Shown: positions 43,564 to 53,394, counted from the first letter of the stretch. The stretch: DNA of 64,000 nucleotides from UBA1858 sp045106935 (GCA_045106935.1 JBGCFN010000024.1:10004-74003); one strand, 5' to 3'. Notes: generated by a model not told the origin, from the letters alone. Numbers and translations: made by a program.

Positions 43564-44726
43564 TTCTTGTCCTTAAGGCTGTTCATGTGCTTCGCTAACA
43601 ATGTAGATGGTTCTGAAATATCAGGTAGTGCGGGCATCAAATTATGTTCGTTTAATTGATCTATTTCTTTGGTTAAATAGGTTTGATTGCTGAATTGGTC
43701 ATTACTCTCCAGCCATGCTCTTGCTGCATTTAATTGTTGATGGAAAGCACTGTCATCACGTGTGCTAACGGAATATTTTGCACCTAATAATTTATTATTA
43801 AGAAAGTCATAGGCGCGTTTCTTTTCTTGCTCCTCAATAAATAAAGCAATTTTTTGGTCGCCTCGAGTGACATTAACTGAATCATTAAGTGTGTCTTTTG
43901 CTTTATCAAACGTATCCAGAACAAATTGTTTGCCAAGGGATAATAATTTTTCAGCATCAAAGGGTTTTTTGTCAGCGCTTGTTTCTTCGGCTTCGGCTTC
44001 AGGTTTAGGTGGAGGTGCTTTTTCCTGGTTATCAGCAACTTGTTGTTGAACCGCTTGTGTTAACAAGCCATTTTTAAGTGCAGCCATGGTGTTATCAAGC
44101 CGTAGCTGAATACCAGTGTAATCAGGATGAGGGAATTGATCTAGCGTGCGAGTTTGTTTAGCGATCGACTGGCGTATGGGTATTAAACGAACATCATGAA
44201 TATCATTTAGACGTTGATCTGCTGCTTTTAACCCAGCTAGGGCACCATCAAAATCGCGATCAAGTAAAAGGCGGTGTTGAGACATGCGCAGTACATGCTC
44301 TACTTCTTTTAGCATCCATCCATTTTGGCCGCGACTAACAACATCGCTTGTATCTTCGACAACGCCAGCTAAACGTTTTTGTTCGCCATCAATGGATTTA
44401 ACATGATCAGAGAGAGTGCTGACATTTGAATTTGTTTGCTCAATCTTTTTATTAAAGGAACGGCTAAATTTTTGAATTCGTGGATTCTCATCTAGCGTGC
44501 CTAAGGCATGCTCAAGCGCATTTCGTTCGACCTCTGCCGCTTGGAGTTGTTTTTGTGTTTGTTGCCAGACGTAGTAACCAGCACCAATGCCTGCCACGGC
44601 AATCAAAAATGTTAAAAATATAAAAAAGCCCAGCAGTGCTCCACCAGACTTTTGTTTATTTGTATTTGCCGCTGGTTTTGCTGGTGGCTTAGTTGCTTTG
44701 GGTTCTGTGTCACCCTTAGTACTCAT
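43560..44726 (-). CDS. hemX: HemX-like protein (uroporphyrinogen-III C-methyltransferase-like family)
   Basis: A bitopic membrane protein of the hem operon. The 388-residue protein has a cytosolic Lys/Pro-rich head, a membrane helix at about 32-53 (GFFIFLTFLIAVAGIGAGYYVW) and a long periplasmic coiled coil (about 54-130). A conserved domain with WMLKEVEHVLRMSQHRLLLD follows. It lacks the catalytic sequence of SAM-dependent methyltransferases, so the old annotation as a methyltransferase is not supported here. A linker rich in Glu, Pro and Ala lies near residues 225-250. Confidence 0.9.
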   Translation of the reverse strand: MSTKGDTEPKATKPPAKPAANTNKQKSGGALLGFFIFLTFLIAVAGIGAGYYVWQQTQKQLQAAEVERNALEHALGTLDENPRIQKFSRSFNKKIEQTNSNVSTLSDHVKSIDGEQKRLAGVVEDTSDVVSRGQNGWMLKEVEHVLRMSQHRLLLDRDFDGALAGLKAADQRLNDIHDVRLIPIRQSIAKQTRTLDQFPHPDYTGIQLRLDNTMAALKNGLLTQAVQQQVADNQEKAPPPKPEAEAEETSADKKPFDAEKLLSLGKQFVLDTFDKAKDTLNDSVNVTRGDQKIALFIEEQEKKRAYDFLNNKLLGAKYSVSTRDDSAFHQQLNAARAWLESNDQFSNQTYLTKEIDQLNEHNLMPALPDISEPSTLLAKHMNSLKDKK

Positions 44727-44745
44727 TGTATCTCTCCGTTCATTT

Positions 44746-45516
44746 CTACTTGCTAAGGCTCCATTGGTTGATTGCAGCCAGCATATCCGTGTCTGATGGG
44801 GTCGCGGCTATTATAGGCAATTTTTTAAAGCCAAGAGCTGTTACTTTGTCTGCAATACGAGCATGTCCTACTATGGTTTGACAGCATAATAGTGTGCTTT
44901 GCAACGATTTTGGGGTTAAGGCCAGAAAATTATTCACAGACTCGCTACTGGTAAACAATATTAGATCAATTTCAGTGTTGAGTGCGTCCAAATTGACAGA
45001 TTTAGGTAATGTTCGTTGATAAACATCAATTGATTGGACATTAGCGCCTCTATTTTCTAGCGTTTGACTTAATAGTGTTCGACCACCTTTGCCTTTAATG
45101 AGTAACACTGATTTTTTTTCAACATCTTGTAATGCAGGTAATTTTAGTAATGCTTCACTATCGAAACTGTCTACGGGTGTGAGCACCTGCTGAATTCCTT
45201 GGCTATTTAAGGCTTGTGCAGTAGAGGTGCCGACCGCAGCAAATTGGCAAGTATCAGCCACTTGTTGAGTGAGGTTAGGGATGGCTTTGAATCCAAATTG
45301 AACAGCATTAGTACTGATAAAGATAACGATCTGACAATTAGGGAGCAGTGTGTCCAGCGCTAACTTGTTGAAATTGTTGTAGGAAAAAATTTCTATGCTA
45401 GGAAAAACAATGGGACATGCGCCCAGTGCTGTCAATTCAGAGCAGATAGCATGATTTTGCAAACTTGGCCGTGTGACGACTATGGAAGTATTGCTCAATG
45501 GCAACGTCTGTTCCAC
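44746..45516 (-). CDS. hemD: Uroporphyrinogen-III synthase
   Basis: HemD cyclises hydroxymethylbilane to uroporphyrinogen III. The 256-residue protein is poorly conserved, as usual for the family. It shows VVTRPSLQNHAICSELTALG at the N-terminus, FISTNAVQFGF and FTSSESVNNFL. It follows hemC by 5 bases, the standard arrangement, which supports the call. Confidence 0.93.
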   Translation of the reverse strand: MEQTLPLSNTSIVVTRPSLQNHAICSELTALGACPIVFPSIEIFSYNNFNKLALDTLLPNCQIVIFISTNAVQFGFKAIPNLTQQVADTCQFAAVGTSTAQALNSQGIQQVLTPVDSFDSEALLKLPALQDVEKKSVLLIKGKGGRTLLSQTLENRGANVQSIDVYQRTLPKSVNLDALNTEIDLILFTSSESVNNFLALTPKSLQSTLLCCQTIVGHARIADKVTALGFKKLPIIAATPSDTDMLAAINQWSLSK

Positions 45517-45521
45517 TGAGT

Positions 45522-46445
45522 CTACTCTTCTCGTAATGAATCTACGAGTTCACTAGCCCCTTGTTCCATGAGCTGATTCACTACTTGTTGAATAACCTGG
45601 GTAATTTCGTCATGTGGAGCCGTCGCTGAGGCACGCACAATCTTACTGCCATCAGGGAGCCCCACCAATGCATTGAGTGTTAAGGCGTTTGCCGATTGCG
45701 TTGCATGTGCCGCAATCGGTAAATGACAGTTAGCTGAAAGTGCGGTGCTGACACCACGTTCTGCAATGACAGACAGCGAAGTTGGCTCATGATGAAGTGG
45801 TGCCAGAATTTCTCTTGTGGCCGTATCATTATCTCTACATTCAACGCCGATGGCGCCTTGGCCAATTGCTGGAAGACTTGTCTCAGTGCTGATTAAGTCG
45901 GCAATTCTGTCTTCAAAGCCTAAACGCTTGAGTCCAGCACTAGCGAGGATGATGCCATCGTACTGCCCGTCATCAAGTTTTTTTAAACGAGTATTGACGT
46001 TTCCGCGCAGCGGTTGGACGTTAAGGTCTTTACGTAATGCACGTAATTGGCATTCACGTCGAGTACTTGAAGTGCCGACAATGGCATTATTTGGTAACTC
46101 GTCGAGTGTTTTGTATTGATTAGAGACAAATGCATCTCGTGGATCTTCTCGTTCCAAGATGGCATGAATTTCAAGTGAGGCGGGTAATTCGTAAGGCACA
46201 TCTTTCATCGAATGCACCGCGATATCGGCATGATTATCGAGTAAGCACTGCTCAAGTTCTTTAACGAATAAACCTTTACCTCCTGCAGCAGCTAATGACG
46301 CTTGTAGAAAACGATCCCCTTCAGTGGTCATACCAATGATTTCAATTTCAATATCAGGGTGATGTTTGGACAGCAGTCGAGCCACTTCATTGGCTTGCCA
46401 TAGGGCGAGCTGGCTCTCACGCGTAGCGATTCGAATGCGCGACAT
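45522..46445 (-). CDS. hemC: Hydroxymethylbilane synthase (porphobilinogen deaminase)
   Basis: HemC joins four porphobilinogen units during haem synthesis. The 307-residue protein has RIATRESQLALWQANEV, VHSMKDVPYELP, and Cys240 in LSANCHLPIAA, the residue that carries the dipyrromethane cofactor. Length is normal. It follows algR by 33 bases, so the hem genes and algZR may share a transcript. Confidence 0.98.
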   Translation of the reverse strand: MSRIRIATRESQLALWQANEVARLLSKHHPDIEIEIIGMTTEGDRFLQASLAAAGGKGLFVKELEQCLLDNHADIAVHSMKDVPYELPASLEIHAILEREDPRDAFVSNQYKTLDELPNNAIVGTSSTRRECQLRALRKDLNVQPLRGNVNTRLKKLDDGQYDGIILASAGLKRLGFEDRIADLISTETSLPAIGQGAIGVECRDNDTATREILAPLHHEPTSLSVIAERGVSTALSANCHLPIAAHATQSANALTLNALVGLPDGSKIVRASATAPHDEITQVIQQVVNQLMEQGASELVDSLREE

Positions 46446-46478
46446 TGATTTAAGGCCTAGTGTGGGGGCACGTATTAC

Positions 46479-47210
46479 TTATCTGAACTTCAAGAATTTA
46501 CGAACTTCTGCTACATGTCGGCGGCTGATTTCGAGTTTGTCTTCAATTTCTTTGAAGCTGACGACAAAACGGCCATCAATATTTTTTTCCATGCCAGTAA
46601 TGTAATTGGTGCTGACCAATGCATTACGGTGGATGCGAATGAGTCGATCTTCGAATTCAGATTCAAGATTTTTAAGTGCATCTTCGATGAGCACTTCACC
46701 GCCAAGATGGCGAACTGTTATATATTTTTGGTCAGCCTGAAAATAGACAATTTCATCAACTGGGATTAACTCAAGATTCCCACGTATACGTGCGCAAATA
46801 TGGCTGCGACCAGTATTATTCGTTTCGATATTGAGTGCGGCTATCTGTGCTTTAGTTAATTTTCTTGCCTTCGCTAGTGATTTTTCTAACTTCTCCTGGC
46901 GAATAGGCTTCACGAGATAATCAACCGCATTTGCATCATATGCTTCTAATGCATGCTCACTATAAGCAGTCGTGAAAATGATAGCAGGAGGCTCGTCCAT
47001 TTCGCTTAGGTGGCGAGCGGCTTCAAGTCCGTCCATGCCGGGCATACGTATGTCCATAAGTACTACATCTGGATGAGAATCTTGCACCATACGAACGGCT
47101 TCTAAACCATTGGAGGCTTGTCCGCTGGTTTCCATGCTGTCTATTGAAGAAACCATATGAATTAATCGATCACGTGCTGGTGCTTCATCATCCACAATTA
47201 AAACTTTCAT
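46479..47210 (-). CDS. algR: LytTR-family response regulator AlgR
   Basis: AlgR-type regulators bind DNA through a LytTR domain and act with the AlgZ kinase. The 243-residue protein has a receiver domain with phosphoacceptor Asp in VVLMDIRMPGMDG and Lys in DYLVKPIRQEKLE. It also has a C-terminal LytTR domain (IRIHRNALVSTNYITGMEKN, RRHVAEVRKFLKFR). Its place between algZ and hemC is as in Pseudomonas. Targets here are unknown. In Pseudomonas it controls alginate and pilus genes. Confidence 0.93.
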   Translation of the reverse strand: MKVLIVDDEAPARDRLIHMVSSIDSMETSGQASNGLEAVRMVQDSHPDVVLMDIRMPGMDGLEAARHLSEMDEPPAIIFTTAYSEHALEAYDANAVDYLVKPIRQEKLEKSLAKARKLTKAQIAALNIETNNTGRSHICARIRGNLELIPVDEIVYFQADQKYITVRHLGGEVLIEDALKNLESEFEDRLIRIHRNALVSTNYITGMEKNIDGRFVVSFKEIEDKLEISRRHVAEVRKFLKFR

Positions 47211-47240
47211 TTATTACGCCTCTTTATTACGACTCTTACA

Positions 47241-48317
47241 TTATGATTCTATGGGTATATGGAAACTAACTGAATAATCTTCGTCTGACTCTTTTATCTT
47301 CATTTTAGATTGATCACCATATGCGAGCTGCAAACGCTGTCGGATATTATCCTGCGCCATTTTATTGCCAGATCGGAGTGGGTCACGTTCCATAGGTTTC
47401 GGGTTCGTGATAGTAAGTTGGAGCTCTCGAGCTGTACTCTCGATCTCAATTCGGACGGTCCCCCCATCTGTCAATGGCTCTACACCATGATATATCGCAT
47501 TTTCTACCAAAGGTTGCAAGATTAATGCGGGTATGAGTGTGCTTAAACTGAGGCTATCTTGCAAGTGTAATTCGATTTTTAGCCGGTCTCCCAGGCGCAG
47601 TTCTTCAATATTGATGTAACGTTTGGTGAAGTCTAATTCCTCTCGCAGGGTGACTTTATCTTGATGACCCAAAGAAGCTCGAAATAAATCTGCCAGATCC
47701 AACACTGCTTTTTCAGCCTTAACCGGGTTGGTTTGAGTCAGGCTGGCAATCGTATTCATACTATTAAATAAGAAATGTGGGCGAATTCTTGCCTGTAATG
47801 CCTGAATTCTAGAGCGAGCTTCAGTTTGGATATTTGATTTCCATTGATGTTGCACATAGAAATAACGTAGTGCGACTGCGCTAACAACAGCACTAATAGC
47901 AAGGTTTCTTAATAAAAAGCCATTTAGGAATAAGGAATCATTTGAGGAAATTAACGTGGTTTCCTGGGGAGTCGTCACAACAGCTAATATAGATATTATT
48001 AATGTGACTAATAAGCTTAATCCATAACAGGAGAAGGCTGCCACAATAGGAGTTAAGCCATGCAAGAATCGACGGCTAATACAGAGTACGAGAATATTGC
48101 CAAATGCTATCCACACAATGAATAACGCAATCATTGAAAGGTTCACCCAGTAGTCTTCACCAGGTTGCATCGAGGAAAGTGAGAGTACAAATGCTAATAA
48201 TATAGCACCAAGAATCACCAAGAAGATAACACGCGCATTACAGAAATCAGGTAAAAAACCAGGCTCAGTTTGGCTGGCGTCTTGGCTTTGTGGTCGCGTA
48301 TTAGGAGATTTGGCCAT
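47241..48317 (-). CDS. algZ: Sensor histidine kinase AlgZ (LytS-type)
   Basis: A 358-residue membrane kinase of the LytS/YehU class. Four to six hydrophobic segments occupy residues 30-165. RIRPHFLFNSMNTIASL follows, with the phosphorylated histidine, then LILQPLVENAIYHGVEP, the ATP-binding N box. It precedes algR by 30 bases in the same direction. The divergent argH lies 91 bases away. Confidence 0.92.
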   Translation of the reverse strand: MAKSPNTRPQSQDASQTEPGFLPDFCNARVIFLVILGAILLAFVLSLSSMQPGEDYWVNLSMIALFIVWIAFGNILVLCISRRFLHGLTPIVAAFSCYGLSLLVTLIISILAVVTTPQETTLISSNDSLFLNGFLLRNLAISAVVSAVALRYFYVQHQWKSNIQTEARSRIQALQARIRPHFLFNSMNTIASLTQTNPVKAEKAVLDLADLFRASLGHQDKVTLREELDFTKRYINIEELRLGDRLKIELHLQDSLSLSTLIPALILQPLVENAIYHGVEPLTDGGTVRIEIESTARELQLTITNPKPMERDPLRSGNKMAQDNIRQRLQLAYGDQSKMKIKESDEDYSVSFHIPIES

Positions 48318-48334
48318 TTAGATTTATATAATAT

Positions 48335-48381
48335 GTTGTGTCAGTAAGATTATTTTTAAACACAACTTTCCTAGGTATACT
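48335..48381 (+). promoter_or_regulatory. Inverted repeat and possible -10 element upstream of argH
   Basis: GTTGTGT (48335-48341) and ACACAAC (48360-48366) form a perfect 7-bp inverted repeat with an 18-base centre, between the divergent algZ and argH genes. A -10-like TATACT lies at 48376-48381, 28 bases before the argH ATG. No good -35 is present, which would fit control by an activator or repressor bound at the repeat. The element is suggestive only. Confidence 0.4.
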
Positions 48382-48408
48382 CACGCCACATTTTATCAAT
48401 TAGCAGTT

Positions 48409-49833
48409 ATGTCAAAAAACAACAAAGATAAAAATACTCAATCCCTTGATGCCAAACCTGCGAGCAAAGCATGGGGAGGGCGTTTTACTGAGTCCACAGA
48501 TGCATTTGTGGAGGAATTTACGGCATCTGTGGCATTTGATCAACGAATGTATGCACAAGACATTGCGGGTTCACAAGCGCATGCACGTATGTTGGCTAAA
48601 ATTAAAGTACTTACCGCAGAAGAATGCGAGAAAATTGTGGGTGCTTTAGATGAAATTCGTGCAGAAATTGAAGCGGGTGAGTTTGATTGGCAGGTTAGCC
48701 GAGAAGATGTTCATATGAATATTGAGTCTCGTTTGGTCGCCAAGATTGGTGAGCCAGGGAAAAAATTACACACAGGCCGATCTCGAAATGACCAAGTGGC
48801 CACAGATATACGATTATATCTAAGAGAACAAATTGGAATGATAGATGCCGAGCTTCAGCGTATGCAGCTTGCTATTCTAGATATGGCTGAAAAAGAAGCA
48901 GATACCTTAATGCCAGGTTTTACTCATTTGCAGGTGGCGCAAGTGATAACAGTAGGTCATCACTTGATGGCCTGGTATGAAATGTTGAGCCGCGACCGCG
49001 GACGTTTAGCCGATTGTAAAAAGCGCGTTAATGTCATGCCATTGGGGTCGGCTGCCTTAGCTGGGACGCCGTTTCCACTTGACCGAGATTTTGTTGCTGA
49101 GCAATTGGGCTTTGATTCGATTACTAAAAACTCTTTAGATGCCGTGAGTGATCGAGACTTTGCGATTGAGTTTTGTTCCTTTGCGTCTGTATTGTTGATG
49201 CATTTATCACGCATGTCAGAAGAATTAGTCTTGTGGGCGTCACAACAGTTTGAGTTTATTGAGCTGCCAGATCGTTTTTGTACGGGCTCATCTATTATGC
49301 CGCAAAAGAAAAATCCTGATGTACCAGAACTGGTACGCGGAAAGAGTGGACGTGTGTTTGGGAATTTAATGTCTTTACTTACATTAATGAAGTCTCAGGT
49401 GCTGGCATACAACAAAGATAACCAAGAAGATAAAGAGCCATTATTCGATACCATTGATGCGGTGATGGGCAGTGTCCGTGTGTATGCAGATATGATCCCT
49501 CATATTATTTTTAAATCAGACAATCTTGCTCAAGCAGTCAATAAAGGCTATGCCACCGCGACCGATTTGGCAGATTATCTCGTGGCAAAAGGAGTGGCAT
49601 TTCGAGATGCGCATGAAATCGTCGGTCGAGCTGTGCGATTAGCAATCGATGAAGATAAAGAATTGCCTCAGCTATCAATACAACAGTATCAATCTATTTC
49701 CGAAGTCATCTCAGAGGATGTTTATCCAGTATTGCAAACGCGTGGTTCAGCAGAGTCTAAGCAAGTCACGGGTGGGACATGTCCTAAGCAAGTACGCCTG
49801 CAAATAAAAGCTGCACGCGAGAAGATTGTTTAA
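48409..49833 (+). CDS. argH: Argininosuccinate lyase
   Basis: ArgH splits argininosuccinate into arginine and fumarate. The 474-residue protein has KAWGGRFTE near the N-terminus, LHTGRSRNDQVATD and the family signature GSSIMPQKKNPD. The N-terminus is extended by about 20 polar residues (KDKNTQSLDAKPAS). The gene ends in a 4-base convergent overlap with the esterase at 49830. Confidence 0.97.
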   Translation: MSKNNKDKNTQSLDAKPASKAWGGRFTESTDAFVEEFTASVAFDQRMYAQDIAGSQAHARMLAKIKVLTAEECEKIVGALDEIRAEIEAGEFDWQVSREDVHMNIESRLVAKIGEPGKKLHTGRSRNDQVATDIRLYLREQIGMIDAELQRMQLAILDMAEKEADTLMPGFTHLQVAQVITVGHHLMAWYEMLSRDRGRLADCKKRVNVMPLGSAALAGTPFPLDRDFVAEQLGFDSITKNSLDAVSDRDFAIEFCSFASVLLMHLSRMSEELVLWASQQFEFIELPDRFCTGSSIMPQKKNPDVPELVRGKSGRVFGNLMSLLTLMKSQVLAYNKDNQEDKEPLFDTIDAVMGSVRVYADMIPHIIFKSDNLAQAVNKGYATATDLADYLVAKGVAFRDAHEIVGRAVRLAIDEDKELPQLSIQQYQSISEVISEDVYPVLQTRGSAESKQVTGGTCPKQVRLQIKAAREKIV

Positions 49834-50495
49834 CCCACAAGTTTTTTAATTAGCCAACTACGAATGTCTAGAATTTGCTCATCGCAAATTTGATGAGCCA
49901 TAGCATAAGCACGCCAGTCTATTTTGGCGCCTAGCGTTAACAGTATGCCTCTAGCCAAGTCCCCGATTTCAATCGGAAGTACTTCATCATGAGTGCCGTG
50001 AGCCATGAATATATTATTTCCAACCACGCGCTCTTTTTTCGCATCAGGTGCGGCCATGCGCAATGGTAAATAGGTGGATAGCGCAATTGCGCCACCAATC
50101 GCTAAATTGCCATGCAGTAAGGTATGTAGCGTTAATGCCCCCCCTTGAGAAAAGCCCGCCAATATAATTCTAGAGGAATCGATATGAGAAAATTTAGCTT
50201 CAATAAGTGATTCAAGGGCATGCATTGACGCATTGATGCCAGCTTCATCCTCTTGCGCTTCTAAGCTAAGTTCTAATATGTCATACCAGGCATTCATAGA
50301 TATGCCTTGGTTAATTGTCACTGGTTGTACGGGTGCATGCGGGAATACAAAATGGATAGAAAGATCCTCTGGCAAATTGAGTTGCTTTACCAGCGGTTTG
50401 AAGTCGTAAGCATCAGCACCTAAGCCATGTAGCCATATAATTGCGGCGTCAGGGTTGCTTCCATGTATTTCTTCTATGTAATCTAAACTTTCCAT
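49830..50495 (-). CDS. Alpha/beta hydrolase, carboxylesterase/phospholipase family
   Basis: A 221-residue cytosolic serine esterase of the abhydrolase_2 family, related to carboxylesterase 2 and acyl-protein thioesterases. The triad is visible: Ser116 in GFSQGG, Asp170 in HGTHDEVLP and His201 in MAHQIC. The oxyanion region is WLHGLGADAYDF. The substrate is unknown. It converges on argH with a 4-base overlap. Confidence 0.93.
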   Translation of the reverse strand: MESLDYIEEIHGSNPDAAIIWLHGLGADAYDFKPLVKQLNLPEDLSIHFVFPHAPVQPVTINQGISMNAWYDILELSLEAQEDEAGINASMHALESLIEAKFSHIDSSRIILAGFSQGGALTLHTLLHGNLAIGGAIALSTYLPLRMAAPDAKKERVVGNNIFMAHGTHDEVLPIEIGDLARGILLTLGAKIDWRAYAMAHQICDEQILDIRSWLIKKLVG

Positions 50496-50593
50496 AGTTT
50501 GCTCATTATAGATGGCTATATTATATCTGTGCGTACATCGTTATAATTGCATTCTAATTTAATATATCGCTGTCTCAAAATAGGTAGAGTAAC

Positions 50594-50746
50594 TTGAATC
50601 GAATCTCTTTGGTGTTTTTTTTGTTTAGTATGATGTTGTTCAGTGCGTGTGGACAGTATGGTCCTCTATATGCGCCAACAGAAGAAACGACATCTGTAGA
50701 AACTGAAAGCACCGAGAACGAAGAAAAAGCAAAAGAAGAAAATTAA
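50594..50746 (+). CDS. lptM: LptM (YifL-like) small outer-membrane lipoprotein, TTG start
   Basis: LptM is a small lipoprotein that assists assembly of the LptDE lipopolysaccharide translocon. The frame from TTG at 50594 encodes 50 residues: a lipoprotein signal (NRISLVFFLFSMMLFSACG, Cys19) followed by the family core GQYGPLYAP and an acidic tail of Glu, Thr and Lys. TAGAG lies just before the start. It directly precedes lysA, as is common in proteobacteria. It is short enough to be missed by automatic annotation. Confidence 0.9.
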   Translation: MNRISLVFFLFSMMLFSACGQYGPLYAPTEETTSVETESTENEEKAKEEN

Positions 50747-50808
50747 TAACCTTTTCTCACCTAAAGTTATATAAAGAATACACACGCAACAACCCAGCAG
50801 GCGCTATA

Positions 50809-52074
50809 GTGAATCAATTTCCCGGTTTTGAATATCGACAAGATAATCTATTTGTTGAAGAGGTAGGTATTCCCGCGTTAGCGTTAGAATACGGCACACC
50901 ATTTTATGTTTATTCAAAGTCTGCATTAACTTCTCGTTGGGTGGAATTATGCACTGCTTTTTCCTCGCTAGACTTTTTGCCTTGCTATGCAGTGAAAGCA
51001 AACTCCAATATAGCTGTGTTACAAATGCTAGCTCAGTGGGGAGCCGGATTTGATATCGTTTCAGTGGGTGAGCTTGAACGTGTATTAGCGGCGGGCGGCG
51101 ACGCGAGTAAAATCATGTTTTCGGGTGTAGCAAAAAGAGAAGATGAAATACGTAAAGCTATTCACTATCAAATTGGATGCATTAATGTTGAGTCAGAATT
51201 CGAATTAAAACGCATATGCGAAATTGCAGCAGAAATGAAACTGCATGCAAATGTTTCGCTTAGAATTAATCCTGATGTGAATCCAAATACACATCCTTAT
51301 ATTTCCACTGGGCTCAAAGAAAGCAAATTTGGGATTACAAGTGAGTTAGCGCTTAGGCTGTATGCTTCAATAAAAGATGATCCTTGGGTAAGGCCCATAG
51401 GCGTCGATTGTCATATAGGGTCACAAATTACCGAGACACAACCTTATATTGATGCGGCTAAACATGTATTTGAGTTTGTAGAAAAAATAGAGCAACTAGG
51501 GATCACCTTGAAACACATTGACTTAGGTGGTGGGTTTGGTATCACTTATGACAAGGAACAACCACCCAAATTTAGTCAATATGCTGAAGCAATTACACCG
51601 CTTTTTGAGGGTAAGAACTATCAGCTAGTATTGGAACCTGGAAGATCTATTATTGCTAATGCTGGAATTTTAGTAACGTCAGTCGAATATGTAAAAAATA
51701 TAGAAGTAACTGAATATGTATTGGTGGATGCAGCCATGAATGATTTGATTCGACCTGCACTCTATCAAGCTTGGCATACAGTGCTACCAGTAACATTAAG
51801 CGCAAAGCGTGCAGATAAAATCTACGACATTGTTGGTCCGGTGTGTGAGAGCGGCGATTTTTTTGCAAAGAATCGCGAAATGAAAGAATTGCAGCCGAGA
51901 GAATTGCTTGCGGTGATGTCTGCGGGCGCATATGCCATGACAATGGCAAGTAATTACAATACTCGTCAACGACCCTGTGAGTTAATGGTCGATGGCGACG
52001 ATGTTCACCTAATAAGACGTCGAGATGCATTAGATGAGCTTTGGCAGAATGAAATTTTATTGCCTGTAGATTAG
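50809..52074 (+). CDS. lysA: Diaminopimelate decarboxylase
   Basis: LysA makes lysine by decarboxylating meso-diaminopimelate. The 421-residue PLP enzyme has Lys63 in CYAVKANSN, the PLP-binding lysine. HIGSQI, DLGGGFGITY, EPGRSIIANAG and GPVCESGDFFA supply the rest of the active site. The start is GTG at 50809. It lies between lptM and the CoA-binding gene, with dapF nearby, in a lysine/peptidoglycan-precursor group. Confidence 0.98.
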   Translation: MNQFPGFEYRQDNLFVEEVGIPALALEYGTPFYVYSKSALTSRWVELCTAFSSLDFLPCYAVKANSNIAVLQMLAQWGAGFDIVSVGELERVLAAGGDASKIMFSGVAKREDEIRKAIHYQIGCINVESEFELKRICEIAAEMKLHANVSLRINPDVNPNTHPYISTGLKESKFGITSELALRLYASIKDDPWVRPIGVDCHIGSQITETQPYIDAAKHVFEFVEKIEQLGITLKHIDLGGGFGITYDKEQPPKFSQYAEAITPLFEGKNYQLVLEPGRSIIANAGILVTSVEYVKNIEVTEYVLVDAAMNDLIRPALYQAWHTVLPVTLSAKRADKIYDIVGPVCESGDFFAKNREMKELQPRELLAVMSAGAYAMTMASNYNTRQRPCELMVDGDDVHLIRRRDALDELWQNEILLPVD

Positions 52075-52109
52075 TTTGATATATAAGCGCCCTATACAGA
52101 ATTTATATA

Positions 52110-52529
52110 ATGGATGATCAAGGCATTGTTGAATTGCTTCAAAACGTTAACACTATTGCGGTTATTGGCTTATCACCAAAATCCAATAGGCCTAGCCATC
52201 AAGTCGCAATACATTTACAAGCATTTTCCTACACAGTGATACCCGTGCGTCCAGGTGTCACCACGATTTTAGGTCAAGAGGTTTATAAGTCACTGGAAGA
52301 TATTCCTTTTAAGGTCGATTTGGTTAATGTTTTTCGTGCATCTAAATTTGCTGAGGGTATCGTTGATTCTTGTATAGACCTTGGAATTAAAAAAATCTGG
52401 TTTCAAGAAGGTATAATTAATATGGAAGCAGAAAAAAAAGCACAACAGGCTGGAATATCTAGCATTATGGATAGGTGTATCTATAAAGAAATTGTTCGAT
52501 TGGATCTGAGTCGGACTAACAAGCAATAA
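52110..52529 (+). CDS. CoA-binding domain protein
   Basis: A 139-residue single-domain Rossmann-fold protein of the CoA_binding_2 family. TIAVIGLSPKSNRPSHQVAI at the N-terminus forms the nucleotide-binding loop. VIPVRPGVTTILGQEVYKSL, VNVFR and KIWFQEGIIN are conserved in the family. Homologues bind CoA but have no established reaction. It is 35 bases after lysA and 37 before dapF. Confidence 0.9.
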   Translation: MDDQGIVELLQNVNTIAVIGLSPKSNRPSHQVAIHLQAFSYTVIPVRPGVTTILGQEVYKSLEDIPFKVDLVNVFRASKFAEGIVDSCIDLGIKKIWFQEGIINMEAEKKAQQAGISSIMDRCIYKEIVRLDLSRTNKQ

Positions 52530-52566
52530 TAGTGGTTAAGTAAACCTTATAACTCACGGAAACGCA

Positions 52567-53394
52567 GTGAAACTTAATTTTGTAAAAATGCATGGTTTGG
52601 GCAATGATTTTATTTTGCTTGATGGTGTGAATCAGAATATTAACTTAAGTGCAGAGAATATCCGTGACTTATCGCATAGAAAATTTGGAATTGGCTGCGA
52701 TCAACTGTTAATTGCACAATCACCTAGTAAGGAAGATGTTGATTTTCGTTACCGAATATTTAATAGTGACGGCAGTGAAGTCGAGCAGTGCGGAAATGGC
52801 GCAAGATGTTTTGCGCAATTTGTAAGGCGGTATGGTCTGACTGATAAAGAGCTTATTAGGGTTGAAACGCTTGCAGGTATTTTCACGCTACATGTTCGCG
52901 ATGATATTAACGTCACTGTGGAGATGGGTAGGCCTGAGTTTGAAGTAGAAAAAATTCCATTTAACGAACATAGCCAAAATAATGCGTATATGTTTGAGAG
53001 TAATGGTCAACAAATAGAATTTGCAGTTGTCTCGATGGGGAATCCGCATGCTGTCATATTTGTTGATGATGTAAACTCAGTTGACGTGCAAGACATAGGA
53101 AGCAAGTTGGAAGTTGATAATAGATTTCCTAAGCGCACCAATATTCAGTTTGTTCAAGTTGAGAACAGGAATAAGATTACACAAAGGATTTTTGAGCGAG
53201 GAGTTGGCGAAACCATGGCGAGTGGTTCTGGGGCTTGCGCAGCCGCTGCGGTTGCACAACAAAAAAATAGAGTGGATGACACGATTCAGATTACAATGCC
53301 TGGCGGAGTGTTGGAAATTCACCGTAATGAGAATGGCTGTCTGTTAATGACAGGGCCAACCGAATTTAGTTTTGAGGGGAGTGTTAACGTATGA
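52567..53394 (+). CDS. dapF: Diaminopimelate epimerase
   Basis: DapF converts LL- to meso-diaminopimelate for lysine and peptidoglycan synthesis. The 275-residue protein has both catalytic cysteines: Cys75 in EQCGNGARCF and Cys224 in GSGACAAA. It begins with KMHGLGNDFILLDG. The start codon is GTG. It overlaps the DUF484 gene by 4 bases. Confidence 0.98.
   Translation: MKLNFVKMHGLGNDFILLDGVNQNINLSAENIRDLSHRKFGIGCDQLLIAQSPSKEDVDFRYRIFNSDGSEVEQCGNGARCFAQFVRRYGLTDKELIRVETLAGIFTLHVRDDINVTVEMGRPEFEVEKIPFNEHSQNNAYMFESNGQQIEFAVVSMGNPHAVIFVDDVNSVDVQDIGSKLEVDNRFPKRTNIQFVQVENRNKITQRIFERGVGETMASGSGACAAAAVAQQKNRVDDTIQITMPGGVLEIHRNENGCLLMTGPTEFSFEGSVNV

Noticed and set aside
43560..44726. HemX as an active uroporphyrinogen-III methyltransferase
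   Set aside because: The sequence is a membrane-anchored coiled-coil protein without SAM-binding methyltransferase motifs, so the name is kept only as a family label.
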